Source: Exophiala sp. HKRS030 (taxonomy: Eukaryota; Ascomycota; Eurotiomycetes; Chaetothyriales; Herpotrichiellaceae). From it: 64,000 bases of DNA. Where the stretch lies: positions 62,001 through 126,000 of the forward strand of contig JAHWDD010000013.1 in the NCBI GenBank assembly GCA_023897205.1, in the 5' to 3' direction. The translations under genes and the position numbers were made by a program. Below are positions 32,444 through 42,900 of the stretch, in pieces. Positions within the stretch are counted from its first letter, which is position 1; the number at the start of each line of letters is the position of its first letter. The notes under the pieces are model-generated. The model ran no database searches, had not been told where the DNA came from, and saw only the letters and a list, made by a program, of their open reading frames with translations.

Positions 32444-34665
32444 ATGGCTCCAGCGGAGGGCCGGACGAAGTACGCTTGCGATCAATGTCGCTATCGCAAG
32501 ATGAAGGTATGTCTGGAAAATCGGCAGTTCCTCCATGAAACTAATGCACCTGCAGTGCGACGGGAGTCATCCTTGTTCACGGTGTCTAAGAATGAAGTTC
32601 GGATGTTCTTTCGCGCATGACAGGGTCCCGAGGGCAACCCGAGGAAGGCATGTTAGGAAAATCTTACGAGCCGAACTGACTGACTGATGGGGTTTGTAGA
32701 CGAGTGGAACTCCTTCGCGTCATGCAAGACTCTCCACAAACACATACTCGTGCTGATGAAGACAGTCAAGAGACTGAGAGCTCGCAACGAGAATCACCAG
32801 CATTCACAAGCTCATCACATGTCTCCCATCCGACACCTGATCCAGGAGAAACAATCGCAGGACTCCTTTACACAGCCTCGGCCGATGCCCAGGAGCCACA
32901 ATCAAACGATAATCAGATCATCGAAGGCACAATCGACCATAGTGTGGGTAGCGATAGCTTCGGCAACGCTGCTCATGCGGCTGAAAGACATCCATCCTGG
33001 GTTGCACCAACGCCAGGCGGCTTCCTTGCTTCAGACGTGCTAGCAGCCATTCCTCAGGGGTCAATTGACCATTTAGGACGACTTGACTCGTACGCAAGTG
33101 CTGCCACCGCTATCGGGAGTCACACATCTCCGCAAAGTCCATTGGCGTTTGAAGGCAACCTGCGCTCACCGCAGTCCACTATCACGTCGACAATATGGCC
33201 GAACCAATACGACGAGAAAGATATATTGCAGTGGCTTGATGTATTCTTCGAGAGATTGCATGCAACGCTCCCCATTGTTGGCAAAGTCCTGTACCGTGAC
33301 TTCATGTTGCGGCAGCACCACGGAGACAAAGATTTTGCTGCCTTGATTCTATCCTTGTGCTCACTAGCCGTCGTTGGACCAGTCTACCGGAAAGAACGAG
33401 ACTCTATGGTGGCAAGAACAAGCCTTGCAAAAGATATGCTGGCCTCCGCGGCGAATTTGAGAACGAGCTACGATTTTGGTGAACAACCGAGTCTCGAAGC
33501 CACCACGGTCACAAGTTTTTTTATGGTACGTATCATAATGATTGTCTATGAGATGGTTGAAGTTGATTACTCCATAGTTTGCCGCTCTCTTCGCTATGGG
33601 TCTTCAGAAAGCAGCTTGGTTGCGATTGAGAGAAGCAGTCGAGTGTGGGCGTCTCCTCGGAGTTCACAAGCCCGAGACATACGAGCAGTGCAGTCCAAGC
33701 GAGAAAGGACAAAGGTTGCGCATATTCCTCATACTCTCGGTGACCGAGCGGTAAGTCTAGTGCAAAAGTGGTCTCACCTATTGTCGGGACTTTGAAGCTG
33801 ACAGGTAGGTGCAGCGGCTATGCCCTTCAGCGAAATCATGATATCAGCTTCACCGGCCAGACTTCTGAGAGAATGGCGGAGATATACCAGGATGTGTTGA
33901 CAGCAGAACACAAATCTGCGGGTGGTATCGCCATACACGACGACAGTGTCAAATCAACAATGTTAGGCCTACAACAGCTTATGAAGTTGTTTGATTCTGT
34001 TGACGAACAAGTCATTCCCTGCTGGAACAACAGTTGCTCTTCTTCATTGTCAAAGTGTGACCGACTTTCTGTTGACCGAGTACAAAAGGTCTTCTCGGCC
34101 ATCGAAGCAGCCCTCCACTCCCCGGCCGAAGATCGTGCTCTTCGAAACAACCTGAGGCCCGGTAGTTCTATGGCGCTCGATCAGAACCCGGGATCGCAGC
34201 AACATTTTCTCACCGATGTGCAATGGGGCGATTGCTACGTCCTTCAGCAATGGCTTCTCATGCGGCTATGGACAGCTTGTTTGACACACGATGCGCTGTC
34301 AGAAAGTTCAGATCTGGTCTTTATGCAACCGTCGTACGCGACTGAAATTGCAGATCGCGTACTGGACGAATGCAGTCGTGTAGGCGATTACGTTCTTGAA
34401 GTGCACGGCAACGGAATGGTAAGTAGCGGAGAGCCAGTTCACGATGCTCGATCATGTTGCTGATATCTCCCAGATCGAACGTCTTCATGACATTGCCATG
34501 GGGGTGTTGATGCGCTTGCAATTTTACGCTGCAACCTCGACACAAATCAGCATTCAGAAAGCTCAAATGATACTCGACCGATATTTCGAGCTGCTCTGTC
34601 GGCTAGGAGGTGATGAGCATCCATGTGCAGCTGCACTGCGACGAGCCTATGAGTTATCGCATTGA
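32444..34665 (+). CDS. Zn2Cys6 transcription factor, MAL-activator/InuR-like
   Basis: Six exons (32444-32506, 32556-32647, 32700-33525, 33578-33750, 33815-34418, 34474-34665) give 649 residues. The zinc cluster starts 12 residues in (Cys about 12, 15, 22, 28, 31, 38; CDQCRYRKMK split by intron 1). The regulatory domain has HATLPIVGKVLYRDFM, LQKAAWLRLREAVECGRLLG and FLILSVTERGYALQRNHDISF, blocks typical of MAL-activator, AmyR and InuR-type regulators of sugar use. Intron 2 (32648-32699) needs a GC-AG splice (AAG|GCATGT); no GT donor with the right phase gives as good a fit. The GH32 gene starts 494 bp downstream on the same strand and has a CGG-N8-CGG site, so a role in sucrose/inulin induction is likely but inferred. 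Confidence 0.83.
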
Positions 34666-35159
34666 AAAATCAGAACATTCACGACGGTAGGATAAGGGCA
34701 ATTCTCTGCTTGTGGCACAACATCAGGGCTGCACTCCCGCATCTTCGGGCTTGGGCGGTCCGTGATCCAACTAAGGTCAATGGTCCCCACGGGCATCTCC
34801 ATAAGCCTGGCAAAAATCCAGCGAGACTGCTTCCGAACGAACCGAGCATGTCCGACTACCTTCCGACGAATTTTGCAAGTGGCCTGGCACCTCGTGAGGC
34901 TTCCTCTGTCCCTTGCACTTCATGCTCCGCTCACCAATTTGCCTCAGGAGCGACCCAAATCAACAAGCCCGTCACTTAGTTCCACCAGGCAGCATTGCAA
35001 TTTGTATTTGCACCATGTCCCAACGCCTCCCTCTGGACTTTATCATTCAAAGCACTGTCGACCACCTTTCGAAAGGTCGAAGGGATCTTCAAATTGCCGT
35101 ACATCTAAGCTAATCGTACCTCGATTCGTGTCAAAGCCGACGCCAGACGCCAGACAACA
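34666..35159. other. Intergenic, promoter of the GH32 gene
   Basis: No gene supported. Contains a ladder of four CCG triplets (34833, 34842, 34852, 34863) spaced by 6, 7 and 8 bases; the last pair is listed separately. The sequence just before the ATG is pyrimidine-rich and A-rich (gacaacaATG). Confidence 0.55.
34852..34865 (-). promoter_or_regulatory. CGG-N8-CGG element upstream of GH32
   Basis: On the plus strand CCG at 34852-34854 and 34863-34865 with an 8-bp spacer, equal to CGG-N8-CGG on the minus strand. It lies about 295 bp before the GH32 ATG and ends a ladder of four CCG triplets. This is the AmyR/InuR-type arrangement and the adjacent regulator is of that class. Confidence 0.45.
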
Positions 35160-37198
35160 ATGAGCGCTGCCGACCAAATTTCATTTCTCGATGAAAGACT
35201 CATCAGCAGTCATGCGCTCTCAGGCGACAGAGTAGAGGACCAAGTTGACACGGCGAGTTCAGTCAGAAGCACAGAGGTAACGGATCAGGAATCAGCAACC
35301 GCAGCCTCAAGCACCTTCAGTTCCAGGCCGTCGACACCGCCTTCAGAAGCTGGCTTCCGGAGATGGCGACCAGGCTACCATGTCATTGCCTCCCGCGGTT
35401 GGCTGAATGATCCTTGTGCTCCAGGCTACGATCCGCAAACGGGCATCTACTCGTTGGGCTTTCAGTGGAATCCTTATGACTACAAATGGGGTAACATGTC
35501 TTGGGGATCGACCGTTTCCACTGATTTCGCGAATTGGCATGTCTCGGAAAGCCCAGCCATGGAGCCTACAAAGACCATGGATCAGTGTGGTGTTTTCACG
35601 GGCTGCATGCTCCAAAAAGACCACATCACAGACGATACCTCAGAAGCCGTCAAGGGTGACTTTACAACAAATATCGCATTCTACACATCTGCTCAGAAGT
35701 TACCCATTACGTTCAAGCAACCTTACACTCGTGGAAGCGAGCAACTGCATATGGCGACTTCGACCGACAATGGCCGTTCATGGACGAGGGCGGAGAGCAA
35801 CACCATTCTGTCCGAACCTCCAACCGAGCTTGGAGACTCAGTCAGAGGTTGGCGAGATCCTTTCGTGGCACCCTGGAAAGCTTTGGACAGGGCTTTAGGC
35901 AGGAATCACTCGCAACCCGGGCTTTACGGCATCATATCCGGTTCAATACATGGAAAGACGCCTACGGTATTTCTCTACGAGCTCGACAGAAAGGACGTAC
36001 GTTGTTGGAAGTCTCTCGGCCCGATAAATGATATACCTGTAAACTTCTCCCCGTCGCCTTGGTCAGGAGACTTTGGTGTCAACTGGGAAGTTGCAAACTT
36101 TGTCGATTTGGTCGATCCGGACGGCGTGGCATATTCGATTCTCATCGTTGGCGTGGAAGGTGTACAGACTCGTCCTGGAGACCCTCTGAGAAGCGAGCTT
36201 GTCAGGGAACATAAACAAATGTGGATGTGCGGCTCGCTGGAGCAGCACGGAAAAGGCGTACGGATGCAGTACAACTTTGGCGGAACTCTGGATCACGGGT
36301 GCTACTACGCCTCAAACGGCTTCAATGATCCCGTCACCGGCAATTTTGTAACATTTGGGTGGATTTTTGAAGAAGATCTTTCGCCAACCCGGGTTGCCCA
36401 ACAAGGCTGGAGTGGATGCCTGTCGATTCCGAGGGTGATTTCCATGAAATCCCTGAATTATGTCACAGCCGCTCTGAAGACCAACATCGGCGATATCAGC
36501 AGCATTGACTCTTTGGAAGACAATGGCATACATACCTTGAAGGTCCTCGGGGTCACACCCGATCCACGGTTGGCTCTGTTGAGGAACCTCGAACTTCACG
36601 TCGATATCACAGATCAAGTAACCTGGTTCGAGGAAAGTATGAAGCGGCACTTCGAATTTCAAGCCAGCTTTGGGGTTACAGACTCCAGCATTGTCGGTGT
36701 GGATATTGCTCATGACGAAGGTATGGGACATGAAGCCGCGGCAGATGTACGAAGCAGATACTAACCTTGATTGTAGACTTTGCGACCTTCACTTCAATTC
36801 TCTTTGACCCTGCTGAAGAGACTGTGACTATTGACCGAAGTCGATCCACGACCGACACCGAAATCAACACATCTCCTGAGGAGGCCAAGCATACCCTATT
36901 CTCATTCGCCGACGGGACATCCGAAACCCTGGATTTACGTGTCTTCTACGACGTCAGTGTGCTCGAAGTCTTCGTCAACGACAGGACGGCGATTGCTACG
37001 AGAATCTATCCGCAGAGTAGAAAGTGTTTCGGAGCACGGTGGATTCGGTCCAACTCTACGGGACCGTCGTCTGACAATGATGGTCACCATCCTCAACAGC
37101 AGCTTACATCGGAGTATGACGCCAGAAATGAACAGCCACAAGGATCAATGATCCAAGGCACTTTCTGGTCATTGAGAGAGTCCGTGCGGTTTAACTGA
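35160..37198 (+). CDS. GH32 beta-fructosidase (invertase/inulinase family), predicted intracellular
   Basis: Two exons (35160-36720 and 36777-37198; 56-nt intron with CTAAC branch point) give 660 residues. GH32 marks: RGWLNDPCAPGYD with the nucleophile Asp, VRGWRDPFV (the RDP motif, transition-state stabiliser), and NWEVANFVDL, where Glu is the expected acid/base. The C-terminal part (HTLFSFADGTSETLDLRVFYDVSVLEVFVNDR) is the beta-sandwich module. The first ~65 residues are Ser/Thr- and acid-rich and lack any signal peptide, so the enzyme should act in the cytosol on imported sucrose or short fructans rather than outside the cell. The acid/base motif reads WEVANF instead of the usual EC pair. 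Sugar transporter and InuR-like regulator nearby support this use. Confidence 0.88.
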
Positions 37199-37293
37199 GT
37201 TAAAGGCTTTCCATATCTTCTGTCTTTCGACATAGACAACCTAGAGTATCGAAGTATCAGGGTTTGCAAAGCCCTGTGCTTGTTTGTAAATTT

Positions 37294-37992
37294 CTATATT
37301 TCAAGTCCATGACTTCTGTATAGATGCTTCTTGATTTGCTCCCACACTTTCTTCGACAAACTGTAGTACACACTATCAACCCACTCCCCGCCCACTTCCC
37401 ACGTTTTCTCCTCAAATCCGACGTCCACGAATCCCATACGCTCGAGAAGCGATAGACTCCTTCGGTTTCGTGGGTCTACATCCGCAGTGATCTCTACCAG
37501 GTTCCGACTCGTGAAGAGATAATCCAGTACGCCAATCATGGCTTCGCGTGCGAGTCCATTTCCCCAGTATTGTCGCGAAAGGAGAAATCCAATTTCGCTG
37601 TCCTGCCAGATTCCAATTTTGCCAATAGCAGGGCCGTCGTTGGACAAGGCAATCACAAAATCCGTGACCCCGTTCTGAGGCGACAATATCATCTTCGACA
37701 GCCATTTTGAGGTTTCCTCCTTGGAAGTGTGTGGAGTGGTGCTCCTGCGTCACGGCGGTGAGCCCAATTCAGACGTAATCACTGATTACATCCTCGGGAG
37801 CTCTCAAAAAAAGGCAAGATTCAAGAAAAACGTAACGAGACCAACGTACCAGTACTTCATAACCTCTGCGTTGGAAAACGCCCCGTACAAGGAATCAACG
37901 TCATTTTCTTGAGCCGCACGCAGGAGAAGGCGTGATGTCGAGATCTCTACTCTGCCGTTGTCGACAGCGGTGATTGTGAGTACCTGCATCAT
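37294..37992 (-). CDS. GNAT-family N-acetyltransferase
   Basis: Two exons (37992-37850 and 37744-37294) give 197 residues; the ATG at 37989 could also be used. Features: TSRLLLRAAQENDVDSLYGAFSNAEVMKYW at the N-terminus, the splice restoring KYWSTTPHTS, then IGKIGIWQ, EIGFLLSRQYWGNGLAREAMIGVLDYLF (the acetyl-CoA pyrophosphate loop, here Q-Y-W-G-N-G-L-A) and NRRSLSLLERMGF. This is the RimJ/RimL-like Acetyltransf_3 layout, which transfers acetyl groups to amines of proteins or small molecules. The substrate is unknown. It is convergent with the GH32 gene (95 bp apart); no functional link is evident. Confidence 0.87.
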
Positions 37993-38627
37993 CGCATATC
38001 AGATCAGATAAGGCCTGAGCTGCAAGAGTTGTTTGGCGATGGCGTTGATTACGATCATTTGACCTTTCTGTAGATGGAGTGAGATTCCATTCGGTACAAG
38101 CCACAAAAAGACGGAGATTGAAACCGAAATGCATCCATAGTCGCCAAGAATTGCACGTTTGACTTAAGCTGACCGTGCAACCAATTACTGCTAGAAACTT
38201 CTTGATATCTTGCAAAACTCCTGAAAGACCACAATTACAACGAGTTTTGTTTTTCAACCCTCCGTTCTACCATCGCAATCGGTCATAGGTTGAGGAATAC
38301 AGGGCTTCCCGTCCGCTCAGCCGTTCTTAAGCCTCAAGCCGGTGTCTTAGTAGTGTGGTCGGTGACGACACGCGAATCGACACTACCGATTGTTTTTGTT
38401 TTTGTTCATTTTCTTTTTCTCATTTTTTGGTGCACTATGCTCCAACTGTGGGATTTCACTGGCGCCTGATAAGCCTCGCAATGCTCTGACTCAGCTGTTT
38501 GATACAGCAAGAGTGAGTCTTTTTTGGGTTGAGAAGTTCAGAATGCTGACCTTCAGTTATTGAAGTGCTTACGAATGTAATCAAAAATCCAGGTTCATTC
38601 ATCTGTGGTTGAACATCACCTGACATC
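37993..38627. other. Intergenic, promoter of the GNAT gene
   Basis: No gene seen. Contains a T-rich tract near 38391-38430 (repeated TTTTTG units). It is the 5' flank of the GNAT gene and the 3' flank of the first O-methyltransferase, both on the minus strand. Confidence 0.5.
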
Positions 38628-39943
38628 TCACGCAACGCCCGCCTCAATGACAGCCTCACTAATCGTATCTCCTGGCCAGAAGATATTGGTTATTTTCAGC
38701 CCAGCTTTCTCCAGGTACTCCCGGTGGAGGAGGAGGGTGCGCTCCATGCCTCCTTGCACGCTCATCAGATTGAGATCTTGGACCGTCATGAATTTGGACG
38801 GAGCCGACTCTGGTACGATCCACTCATTGATGATCAGCCGTGAGTATCCAGGTTCCATTGCCTTGCAAATTTGTGTGCAGATTTGCACATTCTTCTCTTG
38901 AGACCAGTCATGCGCGATGTAACGAAGGTAATAGCACCGAGCTCCTGAAGATCACATCAACTGGACGAACCATCGACGCTCTCTGACGACTGACTTACCT
39001 TTGATGGGTTGCTCAGCGAAGAAGTCATGTTCCATGTATTCGATACCGTCTTTTGGAGAAGCCGGAAGACCTTGTACTAAGTCCTGAACGACGAATCGCC
39101 CTGGCAGTTGCTGGAATTTGTGCTTCAGCTCTGCGGCCTGATGACCATAACCTCCACCAACATCGACTATCATAACAGCACTAGCATCTTGTTTGGCCTC
39201 CCTTCCCAGTCTTTCCATCACGGGGTAAAATTCTGTCCAGCTCTTGTGTCCATCGTTGAAATTTGTCATGTATACGTTGAATGCTTCAAGCACTCTCGAC
39301 GGTGCAGCCTTCATGATTTGGAACAGTGATTTTGGAGAGCCGTCTCGTACATGTGCCTTACTTAGCGCCGTGATAGTCGCACTTTCCGGGTTTCTCCAAC
39401 CATTCTCTTCCAGGTATGAGGGAAGACAGAGCCATGACGGCGTAAGAAATTCCAGGCAGAATATCATGGCCGCTTCATTGTCTTTCTTGGTGAATGCTCG
39501 AGACACTGTGGAATGATCATAACAACTCGTCCCAGTTTCCTCAACCGCTCCAAATGCCGTCAAGCATCGCAGCAGTCTCCCTACCAGGACTGGATCTGCA
39601 TTGCAGCCCAATGCAATATCGTCAATCGAAGTCGGTCCATCCTTGAACGCAGCAAAGAGGCCCATTCTCATGGCGGCACTGATGGCAACGGTTTCCATGA
39701 CCTTTCCGATTGTGTCAAAAAAAGGTTTTCGAGCTTGATCAACATCAAGAATGACAGAACAAGACACACCTGATAGCAGACACGATGGACAACGTTGTGG
39801 TCTCTCTCCAGTGAAAGGAGAAATCTTCGCGATTCGGCGAGAAGTTCTTCTCGCATATCAAAGTCTCCTTCCGTTGGAGGGGGAAGTGACCGGCGAAATA
39901 GTTGCAGCTGCTTGAGCACATCCTGGGCGGTGATATGTGACAT
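38628..39943 (-). CDS. SAM-dependent O-methyltransferase (Methyltransf_2 type)
   Basis: Three exons (39943-39770, 39701-38999, 38944-38628) give 397 residues. The N-terminal dimerisation part (ESRRFLLSLERDHNVVHRVCYQ) joins to VMETVAISAAMRMGLF, the usual fungal OMT start of the winged-helix segment. The SAM-binding motif is IVDVGGGYGHQAAEL, followed by the acidic loop VVQDLVQGLP and EHDFF; the catalytic His is in RYIAHDWSQEK, rebuilt by the second splice. The C-terminus (NLMSVQGGMERTLLLHREYLEKAGL) is typical. It should methylate a hydroxyl on an aromatic or polyketide product. A Zn2Cys6 gene, a second OMT, a flavin monooxygenase and an acyltransferase follow, which suggests a tailoring role in a secondary-metabolite cluster. 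The first intron uses an AAG acceptor. Confidence 0.86.
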
Positions 39944-40574
39944 GGTTGAATGTAGCTTTCTCCTTTTCGACTATCTCTTGAAATTTCCAGAAAAGTTGGA
40001 GGGATTCCCCCGTCCGACAAGTAGTCTTCGTTGAGACCTCGAAAAATAGTGAGGTAAGGGAAACATACCTTTTATATCTTTGCCATCCAGGCCAATCTCC
40101 CCACTACTTAAAGAACATCATTCGTTCCAAAGCGCAGCATCTCCGACCCCTAAACATGACTCTGGTATTGTACGAGACCGTCTTGCTCCACACGAGTCTT
40201 AGGGGATTCGGGGACTAGTGGCACAGGCAGTATTTCGCATCTGCGGATTGGTCAGAGGTGGTCTTTTTGATTTCCAAAGTCGCTCTTTAGCGTGGTCATC
40301 AGTACGAAATCATCGACATGATTGGCAGAAGTCCATACTAAACTGCTACATATGCTTAAAACAATCGAACATGTACTTGGAAAGATGTGATGACAGGAGC
40401 AACGTAAACGAGGAATATACTTAGACTCGAAGACTTTTGATGTGGACTATCATGTCAGGCAAGCAAATGTCTAACCAGTCTAGGAGAAGTAAACTTGGGT
40501 AGCTTTTGTTGAGGACGCAACGACATTTTCCGTAGCAGAACAACACGATGGACTAACTATGCAGTAGAACCAGC
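39944..40574. other. Intergenic, promoter of the first O-methyltransferase
   Basis: No gene seen. Lies between the OMT start and the 3' end of the Zn2Cys6 gene, both on the minus strand. Confidence 0.5.
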
Positions 40575-42606
40575 CTACTGTCCATACACTTTGCAAACAC
40601 ACGTTCTTCCAGTTGCGCGAATCAATCCATGATACCCAATAAGATCCATCGAAGCGACTATCGGCCACAATCGATATGGACGGGACGGTAGCGTGGTGCT
40701 GGAAGAGTATGCAACGTCGACGGTCTGTCGTTGGGTATAAGGCGCCCGAGTAAACACCACGGTCATTTTCCCAGGTTTAGTGAGATCTGACTCCAGAACA
40801 CGAACACGGTGACTTTCCGTGATGTCACCGCACGTCCGCGCAATTGCTGTCCCCTCTTCCTCCAGCTGAATGACGGCATCTACCAGGACGGCTGCAGAGC
40901 ATTCATCCACCTGTCCACACTGACGATGGTGCATGCGTATCAGCTCAGCCGCCCTTCTGCGCATCATGGGATCACGGCAACTCATCCCAAGAAGCCACAG
41001 AGGCGGCAGAACTCCTGGTAACATGCCAAATCCCATGTCATTGGGATCTTTAGAATCCAGATACATCTCTCTGTTTTGACAGATGTCGTAACATGTCTGG
41101 AACATCTTCTCAAAGTCTTCAATGTGTTTGTCCCACACGGTCTCGTCTCGATAACGCTGGCACTGCAACGCGACTGAAACCATGTCGTAGAAGACGTGTA
41201 GGAGACGAGCATGTAGTTGTGCTCGCACAGGCCAGGAGCCAGAGTTGCGAGAATACTGCAAGAGCTTGACATGCCACCTTTCCCACAAGGGTAGAGCCTG
41301 CAGCTGTGCCACGGCGTCGATATGTTCCGGAGGATGCTTGCTGAAGAAATACATCCACAGTTCAATCATTTTCCCGCGGGCTTCCAACAAACTTGTGAAA
41401 TCCGAAGGAAGTACAGGCGGCTGGTATTCTAAATCTCCAACTTGTACAATATCTGAGACGCTGGATCGTGAAAAGATTACCTCGATCCCCGCAAAGACTG
41501 GCTGTATGTAGTGACTGATGATGTGGTCCTCTGATGAAGAAGAAGGCGATCTATAGTTTTGCAGGTTACGTCTCCATTGTCTTAATATGCGGAGTCCGTT
41601 CTGCAGATGCAGCGAAGCAGCTTTAGGAGACTCACGGAAAGTTTCGAAGCCCACGAAGACAAAGCATGCCAACATCATCACCAGGACAGAGGGTTTGACT
41701 GTGGTGTCTCCCAGGAGGCGAAGAGTGCGCCCATAAGATCGAAGTAAAGTGGCCTCAAGTGACCCTCTTTGATCGACGGGTGCATGAGCAAGTTCTTGTG
41801 CACTGGCTATCGCAAGAACCGCTTGTTCGATCGCTGGTTCAGTGTGATAACTCTGTGGCAGGAGGTGTTGAAAAACATACAAAGCCTGTGGACTTGGATT
41901 GACATATAAGAATGACGGGATCGTGTTCTCCCGAAAGTATTGGAACCCGCGTGACGTGACGTGGTCAGACCTAGGCGAGGAAAGATGCAGGGGTAACGAG
42001 GGCCTTTTAGCAGGGCAATGTGGTGGAGGGCGTTCTTCGGCCATGGAGTCGCTGGCCGGGTGCGGCCCGGCATTCAAACGGATGGCAAGTGGTTTCGTTG
42101 TATGCCCATCTCTAAACATATCCATGCCTTTCTGTGATCCTTGAATTTTTGATGCACGGTCAGGAGAACTGCCGCCTTTTGCCAAACCACCTCGTGTCTG
42201 ACCGGACTCAAAAACCCACGCGCGATCAATGTATCCGGGACAAATTACTCCATACTTGATACATCGAGCACACTGTGGTCTTTCTCCGGTACATTTGATG
42301 TGTCGAGCCCTTGTACAGAAGGTTAGTAATTAAGATGCCTGGCGTCTCGAGAATAGACTACTCGCGTACCTCTAGTATGCACTCAAGTAAGCAAGGTTCA
42401 CGATCATTACTAGAAGCATGACAAGCCGAGGCGACAAAGCGCTGCCTCGTGGATCCGGCAGGGCCATCTCGCAGATGATCAAGACATTGAAGAATAACAC
42501 TTACACATGTTGCGCATCCCGTATTGGTTTTATGGTGGTGCTTCTTCCGAACATATGCATCCTCCACCTGTGCTTCCTGAGTTGTCGACATCGACGTGGA
42601 ATCCAT
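40575..42606 (-). CDS. Zn2Cys6 transcription factor; zinc cluster needs a 2-nt microexon or is broken
   Basis: Proposed exons: 42606-42505, 42371-42370 (2 nt), 42309-40575, giving 612 residues. Exon 1 ends after the first two cysteines (Cys 31 and 34); the last exon supplies the other four, with x6, x6, x2, x6 spacing. The GTAAGT donor at 42504 and the acceptor at 42310 cannot be joined directly: the phases differ by two bases. Inserting the dinucleotide AG, flanked by a TAG acceptor (42374-42372) and a GTACGC donor (42369), restores the frame and supplies the missing Arg codon of the cluster. The second intron (60 nt) has a TACTAAC branch site. The rest is a fungal-specific regulator domain (LYVFQHLLPQSYHTEPAIEQAVLAIASAQ, GLRILRQWRRN). 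If the microexon is not used, the gene lacks a zinc cluster. It likely controls the flanking OMT, FMO and acyltransferase genes. Confidence 0.72.
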
Positions 42607-42900
42607 ATAGTATGACCGGTGTCATCTCTGATTTACCGCAGATAGGTTTTCATGGCATGGACCCTTCAAAGAGGTCTCTCTTCTGAAGTAGATGTCGGCA
42701 GAGCGAGGAGCTGAAGATGTCTAGCCCTACTAGAGACTGTTTCGTGTCGAGGCATTATTTTCCACCAATCCGGTGGCAATCAAAGACGGGCTGACGGGAC
42801 GCCTGAAATACCCCAGATCACATGTCAAGCACCACATCAACGTCAGAGTAATCAGCAGTGTCGGCACAAATCTAGCGATTGTTGCAAGGTCTGACCTTGT

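Noticed and set aside
34749..34780. CGG-N7-CGG near the GH32 promoter as an AmyR/InuR site
   Set aside because: The spacer is seven, not eight, bases; only the 34852-34865 pair has the right spacing.
42358..42606. Reading exon 1 of the cluster regulator straight through to 42358
   Set aside because: It loses the last four zinc-cluster cysteines and joins the next exon out of frame; the sequence after Cys 34 begins with a perfect GTAAGT donor.
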